Under the pieces are notes generated by a model. It was not told the DNA's origin. It made no database searches and saw only the letters and a list, made by a program, of their open reading frames with translations. From an uncultured Collinsella sp. (lineage in GTDB: Bacteria > Actinomycetota > Coriobacteriia > Coriobacteriales > Coriobacteriaceae): a DNA stretch of 26,676 nt. The DNA lies in contig UQKY01000025.1 of the NCBI GenBank assembly GCA_900541785.1, positions 1-26,676 of the forward strand, written 5' to 3'. Of this stretch, positions 14,420-21,595 are shown one piece after another. Within the stretch, counting starts at the first letter, position 1, and each line of letters starts with the position of its first letter. The position numbers and the translations under genes are program-made.

Positions 14420-15577
14420 GGTTTCGATGAAGGCGGCGATGCGGGTCTCGATCTGGCCCATGTCGCCGTTGCTGTAATCGGTCTCAATCTTCATGTACGG
14501 AATACCCGCGCCCTCGACAGCCTCCTGCATGCGCGCACTCTCCACGTTAAAGGTGTGGCAGGCCTGGAGCACATTCTCCACCACACCGTCGACGTGGTAT
14601 TTCTCGCACATGGCCAGGGTGTTGTCCATACGACCGTCGTTGGGCGTCATGACCGAGCAGTTGATATCCAGGTAGCGGTCGGCGATGGCGCGCAGGATGT
14701 CGGGCGCATCCGGGTCGATCATCATGGCCGCCGTGCGCTCGCCCGAGCAATCGTCCATGCACACGACCACGCCGCCGTTGGACTCGATAGAACGGCCGAT
14801 CTTGTTGATCACACCGCCCACCGGGCAACCGGTGATCAGGATGCGCTTGACATCCGCCGCAACCGGGCGCTCGCCCGCGTCGTAGGCCTCGCGCAGCTTG
14901 ACAACCTTTTGCTCCAGCTGCTGCGTATAGGCTTCGATATCAAAGCTAAACGTACCGGCAAACATGGTGCTCATCAGGTCGACGCCACTCATGGCCGCCG
15001 GCTGGTTGGCCTGCAGCGCAAACATCTCGAGCTGTGCCGCACGCAGGCGGTTGCGACGGCGCACGGCGGCGCGCAGGTCGTCATCAGTGATCGTAATACC
15101 GTAGAAGTTCTCGAGCTCCTCCTTGAGCAGGCGGCACTCCTCGTACCAGCCTTCACGCTCGTAGGCACGATCGCGACCCTGCGGAAGATGCAGAATGTGC
15201 GTGCGCTTGAGCTCGTTGAGTAGCTCGTACATCTTCTTCTTGCCGTCGCAGGTGGTCTCGCCGATGATCATGTCGCTAAAGTACGTAAACGGGCACTTTT
15301 GCGAATAGGCAAAACCGTACGTCGACTTGATGAGCGGGCAGAGGTTTGCCGGCAGCACCTTCTCGGCCTCGGGAATCACCTCGTCGGACGTGCCGCACAA
15401 GGCCACGCTCGCAGCCCCCGCGGCATCGATAATCTCGAGCGGCGTATAGCTGCACAAAAAGCCGACCAGGCGATTACCCGCCTGCTTATAATCCTTGACG
15501 CGAATAAACGCCGCCTTGCGCTGTTCGTTGAACTCCTCAAACGTGGACGGCAACGGCTGCTCAATATTTTCCGACAT
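14414..15577 (-). CDS. 2-hydroxyacyl-CoA dehydratase-family protein, double-cubane (YjiM-like) type
   Basis: A 387-residue iron-sulfur protein of the HgdB/FldBC/BcrBC superfamily, close in size to E. coli YjiM (383) and to double-cubane cluster proteins. It is rich in conserved cysteines: Cys42, Cys61, Cys80 (ANLCPLIK), Cys95 (QKCPF), Cys110 (TTCDGKKK), Cys251 (TGCPVGG) and Cys277 (DDCSGER). True dehydratases act on CoA esters; double-cubane proteins reduce small molecules at very low potential. The selenium neighbours and the lack of any CoA-transferase or acyl-CoA dehydrogenase favour the second reading, by inference. The ATG at 15577 follows AAGGAG. It lies between its larger paralogue and the activase, each gap holding one copy of a structured element. 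Confidence 0.88.
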   Translation of the reverse strand: MSENIEQPLPSTFEEFNEQRKAAFIRVKDYKQAGNRLVGFLCSYTPLEIIDAAGAASVALCGTSDEVIPEAEKVLPANLCPLIKSTYGFAYSQKCPFTYFSDMIIGETTCDGKKKMYELLNELKRTHILHLPQGRDRAYEREGWYEECRLLKEELENFYGITITDDDLRAAVRRRNRLRAAQLEMFALQANQPAAMSGVDLMSTMFAGTFSFDIEAYTQQLEQKVVKLREAYDAGERPVAADVKRILITGCPVGGVINKIGRSIESNGGVVVCMDDCSGERTAAMMIDPDAPDILRAIADRYLDINCSVMTPNDGRMDNTLAMCEKYHVDGVVENVLQACHTFNVESARMQEAVEGAGIPYMKIETDYSNGDMGQIETRIAAFIETL

Positions 15578-15614
15578 ATAACTCCTTAACAAACCTTTTA
15601 GCCAACCAAGGAAA

Positions 15615-15716
15615 CGGCTTTCCCAGGTGCCCGAGGTTGCCGTGAAAGAGGAGCGCCGCGTATTTTGACACGCAAGCGACGGTTTGAACGGCAAGATCGG
15701 GTGTCCGGGAAAGCCG
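15615..15716. repeat. Structured intergenic element B (covarying hairpin)
   Basis: The arms at 15615-15634 and 15697-15716 pair over 20 positions with one mismatch and three wobbles on the plus strand. The inner TTGCCGT pairs exactly with ACGGCAA. The core GAAAGAGGAGCGC and GCAAGCGACGGTTTGA are the same as in element A. It begins 15 bases behind the stop of the 427-residue dehydratase-like gene. Confidence 0.85.
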
Positions 15717-15731
15717 CCGGGACGGATGGCC

Positions 15732-17015
15732 CTAAATGGTTTCCAAGAAAGCCTCAATCCTGGTTTGCAGTTGGCCGGCATCCTCGCCGGCGTAGTCGGT
15801 GGTGATGTGCATAAACGGGATGCCGGCCTCCTCGGCGGCCTTCTCCACGGCAAACGACTCCATCTCGTAGAGCGTGCAGAACTGCAGGGCCACGTCGACG
15901 ATGCCGTCGGCATGCAGGTCCTTGGCCATCTGGACAATGTCCTTCATACGCTGGTCGTTGGGCGTAAAGACGGCGCAGTTGATCTTAAAGTAGCGCTCGG
16001 CGATGGCATCGAGCATCTCGTCAACCGTCTCACCGGACTCGTCGACCAGGTCCTTGTAGTAGCGCGAGCCCGTGCAGGACTCCTCGCCCACCACGACGCC
16101 GCCGGCCTTCTCGATAAGGTTGAACAGCTTCCAGTTGGGCACGGCCATGGGCGTACCGGTGTACAGGATGCGCTTGGTCCCCTTGGGCGCCACGCCCTCG
16201 CCGGCCTCGACACGCTGCTCGCACTCAGCCGCCATATCGTTGATGGCTTCGGTCAGACGCGGTGTGTCGTCCATAAAGGCGGCCTGAACGGTCAGCAGGC
16301 TGTCGAGACCGCTGATGGGCGCCGGGTCGGCAGCGCGGGTCGCAGCGAGGCGCTGCAGGGCGCGGCGCTTCTCATTGACGGCGTGGATGGCGGCCTTCAG
16401 ACGCTCGGGCGTAATCTTGACGCCGCACTCGTCCTCGATCTTGGCGGCGAGCTTCTTGACCTCGGCCTTCCAGGTCACGAGCGTCGACTCGTCGTGCACG
16501 TTGGGAATATCCATGACGTACATGTTCTTTTGCGTGGCAAAGAACTCGTAGGCTTTCTTCTTGCCATCGCAGGTGTTCTCGCCTACCACCAGGTCGCTCG
16601 ACTCAATGTAGGGGCAGACCTCGCCCAGCTTAAAGCCGGCAAAGCTCTTGATAAGCGGACAGGTGTTGCGCGGCAGGTGCTCCTCGACCTTATCGGTTGC
16701 CCAATCGGCACCCGAGCACAGACCCACGGGGATACCGTCGCAGGCAAGTACGATCTCCTCGGGCACGTAGACGCAGAACGAACCGACAATCTTGGTGGCC
16801 TCGCCGGCCTTCTTCTTGTCGAGCATCTCCTTAATACGGCCGCTGTGGATGTTGGTGGCCACAAAGTCCAGGTAGGACGTGGACTTGGGGCGATTGTTCT
16901 GCGTCAAGAACATATCGCCGTACATCTGGCCCACGGCGCCCAGGAGCATGTCGTGATCGGCAAGATTCATGCCGAGGCTCTCCCACATCGGATGGAAATC
17001 GAATTCTTCAGCCAT
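15732..17015 (-). CDS. 2-hydroxyacyl-CoA dehydratase-family protein, larger paralogue
   Basis: A 427-residue protein of the same superfamily as its downstream neighbour. They share RNTCPLIK (Cys119), EVCPYIE (Cys134), NTCDGKKKAYE (Cys149), GTPMAVPNWK and ESCTGSRYY, plus an extra N-terminal ~45 residues. Cys81, Cys92 and Cys100 precede the shared core. Both chains carry the full cysteine set, so each could bind its own double-cubane [8Fe-9S] or [4Fe-4S] cluster; alternatively they form a heterodimer like HgdA/HgdB. The ATG at 17015 has GAGGGGAA upstream. It is the first long gene of the operon, preceded by a possible 22-codon ORF and palindromic sites. The substrate is unknown. Confidence 0.87.
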   Translation of the reverse strand: MAEEFDFHPMWESLGMNLADHDMLLGAVGQMYGDMFLTQNNRPKSTSYLDFVATNIHSGRIKEMLDKKKAGEATKIVGSFCVYVPEEIVLACDGIPVGLCSGADWATDKVEEHLPRNTCPLIKSFAGFKLGEVCPYIESSDLVVGENTCDGKKKAYEFFATQKNMYVMDIPNVHDESTLVTWKAEVKKLAAKIEDECGVKITPERLKAAIHAVNEKRRALQRLAATRAADPAPISGLDSLLTVQAAFMDDTPRLTEAINDMAAECEQRVEAGEGVAPKGTKRILYTGTPMAVPNWKLFNLIEKAGGVVVGEESCTGSRYYKDLVDESGETVDEMLDAIAERYFKINCAVFTPNDQRMKDIVQMAKDLHADGIVDVALQFCTLYEMESFAVEKAAEEAGIPFMHITTDYAGEDAGQLQTRIEAFLETI

Positions 17016-17174
17016 GACGGTTCCCCTCTCGAACCAAAAACGGATAACGGCGTTATCGATGCACGACGGACGGCGATTGCCCGGTCGTGCTCAAACCCGG
17101 AATTTTAGGGAACCTGCCTTGCGGACGGTTATTTAGTTGTGCGTCGTCTCTCCCGGAGCCGTGAACATACCTGC

Positions 17175-17243
17175 TCATATGCGGCTCCGAGCCATATACA
17201 GGGCACGCGCGGCAACGCGGCGAATATATGTCGTCTGCGGCAT
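17175..17243 (-). CDS. Possible 22-residue leader peptide of the dehydratase-selenium operon
   Basis: ATG at 17243 follows AAAGGAGG eight bases upstream, one of the best ribosome-binding sites in the window. It opens a 22-codon frame (MPQTTYIRRVAARALYMARS, then RI) ending in TGA. The peptide is strongly basic, with five arginines. A hairpin CGGCTCCG (17189-17182) / CGGAGCCG (17161-17154) overlaps the end of the frame, as in translation-dependent leaders. It may be a genuine leader or a chance frame; no homologue is known to me. Confidence 0.4.
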   Translation of the reverse strand: MPQTTYIRRVAARALYMARSRI

Positions 17244-17280
17244 GTGCGCACCCTCCTTTACAAGTTAAGGTCAACTATAT

Positions 17281-17310
17281 CAACGGTTGTCGTCCAGACG
17301 AACACCGTTG
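17281..17310. promoter_or_regulatory. 30-bp palindrome upstream of the dehydratase-selenium operon
   Basis: CAACGGT-TG-TCGTC (17281-17294) and GACGA-AC-ACCGTTG (17297-17310) form an inverted repeat with 12 of 14 positions matching around a two-base centre. It lies about 40 bases upstream of the possible leader ORF and is operator-like. A second palindrome, TTATC-N6-GATAA (17353-17368), lies further upstream in an AT-rich stretch that probably holds the promoter; its 5-6-5 spacing resembles CRP/FNR-type sites but the sequence does not match FNR. Confidence 0.5.
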
Positions 17311-17398
17311 ACATTCGTACGACAGCGTCGTGTGCCGTCGTTTAATAAATAATTATCTTAATTGATAAGAGTTTGTCATCCTTCATTCGGCGAGCGGC

Positions 17399-17433
17399 AA
17401 GACAAAGCCGCCGAGGCTTATATCCCCGACGGC
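17399..17433 (-). terminator. Rho-independent terminator of modABC
   Basis: On the minus strand GCCGTCGGGG (17433-17424) pairs with CCTCGGCGGC (17416-17407) over 10 bp, including two G-U wobbles, around a 7-base loop. It is followed by TTTGTCTT. It lies 12 bases behind the modC stop. Confidence 0.8.
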
Positions 17434-17444
17434 ATTACCCGGCG

Positions 17445-18515
17445 CTATCGACAAACCAAATGGATCCTGCTGGCATCAAAATGCATACGCAGCGTCTCGC
17501 CTGCTTGCGGCAACTCGTCGACAGGCACGCCCACCTTGTTGACCTTCCACTGCAGACGCGTGGGCGCATCAGCGCGCGGCACGTCCAGCAATACCAGCCG
17601 CTCAAAGCGCGAATCGCTCACACGGGCCACATGCAAATCGTAGCTGTTACGGCCCCGCTCGGCACGGTTGTCAACATGGAAATAGCTTGCGCGAACGCCC
17701 AGGTACGCCACATTATCGGGAACCTCGCGACCCACGTTAAAGGTCATGCCCCAGTCGAGGGCCTCGACTTCTTCGTCGCCAATCTTGCGCGCGCGGCTCG
17801 TATTCTTGCAGCCCGTCAGGCGCAGCGCCGCCAGCGTCTGCGGACGGCGAACCACGTCCTCGACGGAGCCGATCTCCTCAACATGCCCGTCGTGCATCAC
17901 GCAGATACGCTGGCACAGGCGGCACGCTTCGTCGATGTCGTGGCTCACGTAGAGGACGGTGCGGTTACAGACGTCGAACAGGTCGAGCATGTTCTGCTCG
18001 AGTGCGCTCTTAAGATACGCATCGAGTGCGCTCATGGGCTCGTCGAACATAAAAATGCCCGGATGCGCCGCCACCATACGGGCAAGCGCCACGCGTTGCT
18101 GCTGGCCGCCCGAGAGGCGCGCGGGGTAGCGGTCGGCAAAATCGGCCAGGCCGAAAATGCCCAGGTAGCGCTCTGCAAGTTTTTTACGCGCCGCGGCGTC
18201 GCCCGCATCCTCAACGCCGGCGCATACGTTATCGGCCACCGTCATGTTGGGAAACAGCTGATAGTTTTGGAACAACAGGGCGCATTTTCGCTCCTGGGGC
18301 GACAGGTCGATGCCCGCCGCCGAGTCAAAAAAAGTCACGCCGTTGACAACGATCTTTCCCTCGTCGGGCGTCTCAACACCGGCAATGCAGCGCAGTGTGC
18401 AGCTCTTGCCGCAACCTGAGGCACCGAGCAGCGCCACGCGCTCCTCGCCGGCCTCAAGCTGCATGTCGAGCATAAACCCGGGGTAGTGCTTTTTGATATC
18501 CAAAACGAGCGACAT
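17445..18515 (-). CDS. modC: Molybdate ABC transporter ATP-binding protein ModC
   Basis: A 356-residue ABC ATPase. It shows Walker A GASGCGKS (residues 31-38), a Q-loop in LLFQNYQLFPN, the signature LSGGQQQR, Walker B GIFMFDEP, the D-loop SALD and the H-loop VSHD. The C-terminal ~120 residues after position 240 occupy the place of the ModC regulatory (TOBE-like) domain but diverge from the usual molybdate-binding sequence. It energises molybdate, or possibly tungstate, uptake for the Mo formate dehydrogenase in this window. The ATG at 18515 lies three bases behind the modB stop, with GGGGAGG inside the end of modB, so the two are coupled. A terminator follows. Confidence 0.92.
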   Translation of the reverse strand: MSLVLDIKKHYPGFMLDMQLEAGEERVALLGASGCGKSCTLRCIAGVETPDEGKIVVNGVTFFDSAAGIDLSPQERKCALLFQNYQLFPNMTVADNVCAGVEDAGDAAARKKLAERYLGIFGLADFADRYPARLSGGQQQRVALARMVAAHPGIFMFDEPMSALDAYLKSALEQNMLDLFDVCNRTVLYVSHDIDEACRLCQRICVMHDGHVEEIGSVEDVVRRPQTLAALRLTGCKNTSRARKIGDEEVEALDWGMTFNVGREVPDNVAYLGVRASYFHVDNRAERGRNSYDLHVARVSDSRFERLVLLDVPRADAPTRLQWKVNKVGVPVDELPQAGETLRMHFDASRIHLVCR

Positions 18516-18518
18516 GGC

Positions 18519-19961
18519 CTATCGACCTCCCCGCGGCACCGTATCATCGCGCATGAGCTCGGCCAGTGCCTCGCGATCGATACGCAGCGCATCGCCGCCG
18601 ACTGGGTCGAGCGAATCGGTCTGGCCGCCCAGCGGCTTGGCCTGTTTGCGTTCCGCACGGGAAAGGCCCCGCTCGCGATACTTTTGCGAATGCGCCGTGT
18701 ACATGTTGATGAATAGGATGACCAGGAAGCTGAACGCTATTACGACCACGACCCAAAAGAGGGCCACCGACGTATTGCCGCCCATCCACTCAAAGTAGAT
18801 GGCGATGGGGATGGTCTGCGTAATACCGGCGTAGTTGCCCGCAAAGAACAGGGTGCAGCCAAACTCGCCCATCGCGCGGGCAAAGGCGAGCACCGTGCCG
18901 GCGGCAATCGAGGGCCAGCCAAGCGGCATCATAAGCTTGGTAAAGATGCGACGCTCGGACCATCCCAGAGTTCGCGCGGCGTCGAGCATCTGCATGTCGA
19001 GGCTCTCAAAGGCACCGAGCGCCGTGCGGTAGACCAGGGGAAACGACACCACCACGGCAGAGATCACCGCCGCGGGCCAGGTAAAGACGATCGAGATACC
19101 ATGCGCGATGAGCCACTGGCCCACCCCGGTCGAGCGGCCAAACAGCATGAGGAGCAGAAAGCCGCACACCGTAGGCGGCAACACCATAGGGATGGTAAAG
19201 ACCGAGTCGAGCAGGCCCTTGATGCGACTCGAGGTACCCATGGTCTTCCACGCGGCAAACAGGCCCAGCGCAAAGGAGATCAGCAGGGCAAGGCCGCTCG
19301 TTTTTATGGACACCCAAAACGGGCGATAGTCGATGTCGCCCAAAAAGGAGGCCAGAGAGGTCAAGGGCCCCCGCTCATCCCGCAACACGACAGACGACGC
19401 TTCTACCATTTGAGCGCTATCAAGCCAACGCGCGCCGCCCTTGGCATCACCCGAGGCTGATGCAATCACCACATAGCGGTCCCCATCCGCACCGCGCTCG
19501 TCAAAGCCATAGGTATACCCGCCGGCATCAAACGTTGTTTCCGCCGTGACATACCAAGGAAGATCCACGTCCCCTAGCTGCGCACCTCCCATGCAGTTTG
19601 CGCTGTCGAGCTCACAGACGAGGGCCTTGAGACCCGATACGCACTCGTTGTCCTGGGGATCCAATCCATATTTCTCGACCGCCTTGGGCGATATCCACAC
19701 AACAACGCGATCGGCAGCAGGCGCCACTACAAGGTCCACGTCCTCGTCAACGGGAAACCGGTAGCCCTCAGGCTGGCCCTCCATCGCACGAGCGGTCCCC
19801 TTGGCCAACCGCTCAAAACCCTCGATCCCATAGGAAAGCCCATGAGCGGTCGCAGCAGCCTGGGCCCCGTCCTCAGCGTCCCCAGCAAACGCAAATCCCG
19901 GCACCCAGCAAAGCGCGAAGATCAAAGCACAGGCGACAAGCATGCGGAATCTATTAAGCAC
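18519..19961 (-). CDS. modB: Molybdate ABC permease ModB with an extra N-terminal extracytoplasmic domain
   Basis: A 480-residue protein, twice the usual ModB length (about 230). Residues 1-27 look like a signal peptide (RFRMLVACALIFALCWVPGFAFA). Residues about 28-215 form a hydrophilic domain of unknown family. The rest is a normal ModB permease: five hydrophobic helices starting at FWVSIKTSGLALLISFALG, the family segment LLDSVFTIPMVLPPTVCGFL, and the EAA loop DAARTLGWSERRIFTKLMMP. E. coli ModB has an N-out topology, so the extra domain would lie outside the membrane. The start is uncertain: GTG 19961 has GGAG six bases upstream, and ATG 19943 is an alternative. A charged C-terminal tail of about 50 residues is also present. 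Confidence 0.88.
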   Translation of the reverse strand: MLNRFRMLVACALIFALCWVPGFAFAGDAEDGAQAAATAHGLSYGIEGFERLAKGTARAMEGQPEGYRFPVDEDVDLVVAPAADRVVVWISPKAVEKYGLDPQDNECVSGLKALVCELDSANCMGGAQLGDVDLPWYVTAETTFDAGGYTYGFDERGADGDRYVVIASASGDAKGGARWLDSAQMVEASSVVLRDERGPLTSLASFLGDIDYRPFWVSIKTSGLALLISFALGLFAAWKTMGTSSRIKGLLDSVFTIPMVLPPTVCGFLLLMLFGRSTGVGQWLIAHGISIVFTWPAAVISAVVVSFPLVYRTALGAFESLDMQMLDAARTLGWSERRIFTKLMMPLGWPSIAAGTVLAFARAMGEFGCTLFFAGNYAGITQTIPIAIYFEWMGGNTSVALFWVVVVIAFSFLVILFINMYTAHSQKYRERGLSRAERKQAKPLGGQTDSLDPVGGDALRIDREALAELMRDDTVPRGGR

Positions 19962-20029
19962 GAAAAGCTCCAAGAGAATACAAGGACGGTGTGAAACACA
20001 AAACGATGGAATTATCGCGCCAAGCCGCA

Positions 20030-20902
20030 CTACGCGGAAAGCTCAAAGCCGTACTTGGCCCAAATCTTCTGAGCCTTCTTGTTGGTCAGGCAGAAGTCGA
20101 TAAACGCCTTGGCCTCGTCGGCGTGCTCGGAGCTCTCGGCAACGGCACCCGGGTACACGATGGGCTTGTGCGAATCCTCGGGGCACACGAAGGCCTCCTC
20201 GATGCCGTCGTAGCGGAAGATATCGGAGCTGTAGACAAAGCCAGCCACGCAGTCGCCCGTGGACACATAGGCGGCGGCGGTGCCAACTTTGTCGGCCAGG
20301 GCCACCTTGTCGGCAATCTCGGGCGCATACTCGCCGTCATCGCCCTCGGTGCCGGTATAAAGGCCCACGGAAGCCAGCGCCTGGTTGGCGTACTTGCCGG
20401 CGGGGACGGTCTTGGCGTCGCCAATGGCGATCTTGCCGTCCAGATTTGCGACGTCGGCGATGGCCTCGATCTTGGTGTCGGAGCCCTCAGCGCGAATAAT
20501 CACGAGGTCGTTGACGAACATGTCCTCACGCGTATCAGCGTCGACGAGCTCGGCGGTCTCAGCGTCATCCATGGTGCCCTTGGAAGCGGTGATGAGCACG
20601 TCGACGGCGGCACCGGCGCGCATCTGCTCGGCAAGGTCGCCGGAGGCCTTAAACTGCGTATCGGCAAAGGTGGTGCCGGTCTGGTCGGTGTAGAGCTCCT
20701 GGACCTCGGGAAGGGCCTTCTCGAGGGAGTTAGCAGCAAAGACCTGCAGCTCGACAGCTTTCTTGGAAGATGCCTTAGCAGAACCGGCATCGGATCCGGC
20801 CGGCTCGGACGTCTTGCTGCCCGAGCAGCCGGCAAGACCAAGGCCGGCAGCGGCGACAGCAGAAAGCGAGACGAATCCGCGGCGAGAAACCATATCGAAC
20901 AT
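20030..20902 (-). CDS. modA: Molybdate-binding lipoprotein ModA
   Basis: A 290-residue extracytoplasmic binding protein of the ModA family. The N-terminus is SRRGFVSLSAVAAAGLGLAGC: a lipobox LAGC gives a lipid-anchored cysteine, and the SRRGF motif suggests export by the Tat pathway. A Ser/Ala-rich linker follows, then the ModA core with VFAANSLEKALPE, FKASGDLAEQMRAGAAVDVLITAS, GKIAIGDAKTVPAGKYA and the C-terminal VVYPGAVA-type segment (here IVYPGAVAESSEHADEAKAFIDF). The ATG at 20902 has GAAAGGG upstream; a TTG two codons earlier is less likely. It is first in modA-modB-modC. Tungstate cannot be excluded as substrate. Confidence 0.93.
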   Translation of the reverse strand: MFDMVSRRGFVSLSAVAAAGLGLAGCSGSKTSEPAGSDAGSAKASSKKAVELQVFAANSLEKALPEVQELYTDQTGTTFADTQFKASGDLAEQMRAGAAVDVLITASKGTMDDAETAELVDADTREDMFVNDLVIIRAEGSDTKIEAIADVANLDGKIAIGDAKTVPAGKYANQALASVGLYTGTEGDDGEYAPEIADKVALADKVGTAAAYVSTGDCVAGFVYSSDIFRYDGIEEAFVCPEDSHKPIVYPGAVAESSEHADEAKAFIDFCLTNKKAQKIWAKYGFELSA

Positions 20903-20948
20903 ATTCAACCCTTTCGGACCTTGTGCCCGGGTACCCCACCGCGGGCTT

Positions 20949-20966
20949 TAATCTGCAACCAGATTA
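20949..20966. promoter_or_regulatory. 18-bp palindrome 1 upstream of modA
   Basis: TAATCTG (20949-20955) and CAGATTA (20960-20966) are perfect 7-bp arms around CAAC. With palindrome 2 it fits a shared pattern TA(A/T)TCT(C/G)-N4-(G/C)AGA(A/T)TA. It lies about 50 bases upstream of the modA start, where an operator for a metal-responsive repressor would be expected. It does not match the E. coli ModE site. Confidence 0.55.
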
Positions 20967-20997
20967 TACTTCTGCGCGAATAATGATAGTGAGAAAT

Positions 20998-21015
20998 TAT
21001 TCTCGCCAGAGAATA
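20998..21015. promoter_or_regulatory. 18-bp palindrome 2 upstream of modA
   Basis: TATTCTC (20998-21004) and GAGAATA (21009-21015) are perfect 7-bp arms around GCCA, with the same 7-4-7 architecture and consensus as palindrome 1. The centres are 49 bp apart. The sequence AATTATTCTC that begins this site recurs upstream of the formate operon near 6127-6136. Confidence 0.55.
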
Positions 21016-21055
21016 TAGTTTCGAGTTAGCGTGCGCCTCGGCGTCGCTTCGGCGG

Positions 21056-21092
21056 AAAACAAAGGCGGAGCGGCCCGTAAGGTCGCTCCGCC
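21056..21092 (-). terminator. Rho-independent terminator behind moaB/mogA
   Basis: GGCGGAGCGGCC (21064-21075) and GGTCGCTCCGCC (21081-21092) pair over 12 bp with one wobble around a 5-base loop. On the minus strand TTTGTTTT follows. It separates the moeA-moaB/mogA unit from modABC, so modA needs its own promoter between here and 20902. Confidence 0.9.
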
Positions 21093-21105
21093 GCAGGTAG
21101 TGCGC

Positions 21106-21585
21106 TTATTTGGCGTGTCCGCCGCCCGCCGTCATCTGGGCCGCATGTTCCAGCTGGTCCGCTATGGCCTCCCAGCTTTCGCGGGCGGCCTTCGTAGAAC
21201 CGGGAAAGTTTACGACAAGTGTATGGCCTCGTTGCATGCAAATAGCGCGCGAGAGCATGGCGCGGCGCGTCTTGGTCATGGAGTACGCACGGATTGCCTC
21301 GGCAATACCCGGCACATCGCGGTCGCAGACGGCACGCGTCGCCTCGGGCGTCACATCGCGCATCGAAAGCCCCGTGCCGCCGCAGGTGAGCACGACATTG
21401 GCGTGGCACTCATCGGCGGCTTCCACAATGGCATCACCAATCTCGCTGACGTCGTCGCGCACGACCACATGTGAGGCGACCGTCCAGCCCTGCGTCTCGA
21501 TGAGTTCCTCGAGTGCGGCTCCGGCCTCATCCTGCGCAAGATCGCGCGTGTCCGAACACGTCACGATCGATATCTTCAACTCCAT
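21106..21585 (-). CDS. mog: Molybdopterin adenylyltransferase MoaB/MogA
   Basis: A 159-residue protein of the MoaB/MogA family, which adenylates molybdopterin before molybdenum insertion. The N-terminus ISIVTCSDTRDLAQDEAG and the core VVLTCGGTGLSMRDVTPEATRAV carry the family signature (TCGGTG and RDVTPEA). The family's S-R-A segment appears in MLSRAICMQRGHTLVVNFPGS. The ATG at 21585 has AGGAGG six bases upstream and lies 10 bases behind the moeA stop, so the pair is one operon. MoaB and MogA cannot be separated from sequence alone; pairing with moeA fits either. Confidence 0.88.
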   Translation of the reverse strand: MELKISIVTCSDTRDLAQDEAGAALEELIETQGWTVASHVVVRDDVSEIGDAIVEAADECHANVVLTCGGTGLSMRDVTPEATRAVCDRDVPGIAEAIRAYSMTKTRRAMLSRAICMQRGHTLVVNFPGSTKAARESWEAIADQLEHAAQMTAGGGHAK

Positions 21586-21595
21586 AGCATTCCTC

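Larger units (their letters stand above)
17016..17398. other. Intergenic region upstream of the dehydratase-selenium operon
   Basis: A 383-base non-coding stretch, apart from the possible 22-codon ORF at 17175-17243. It contains the 30-bp palindrome (17281-17310), the TTATC-N6-GATAA site (17353-17368) and an AT-rich block (17341-17370) likely to carry promoter elements. Between the small ORF and the first operon gene (17016-17174) I see only the hairpin noted with the ORF. Confidence 0.5.

Noticed and set aside
17053..17274. 73-codon frame overlapping the possible leader ORF
   Set aside because: Its start is TTG without a ribosome-binding site and the composition is not protein-like. The 22-codon frame has the strong AAAGGAGG site instead.
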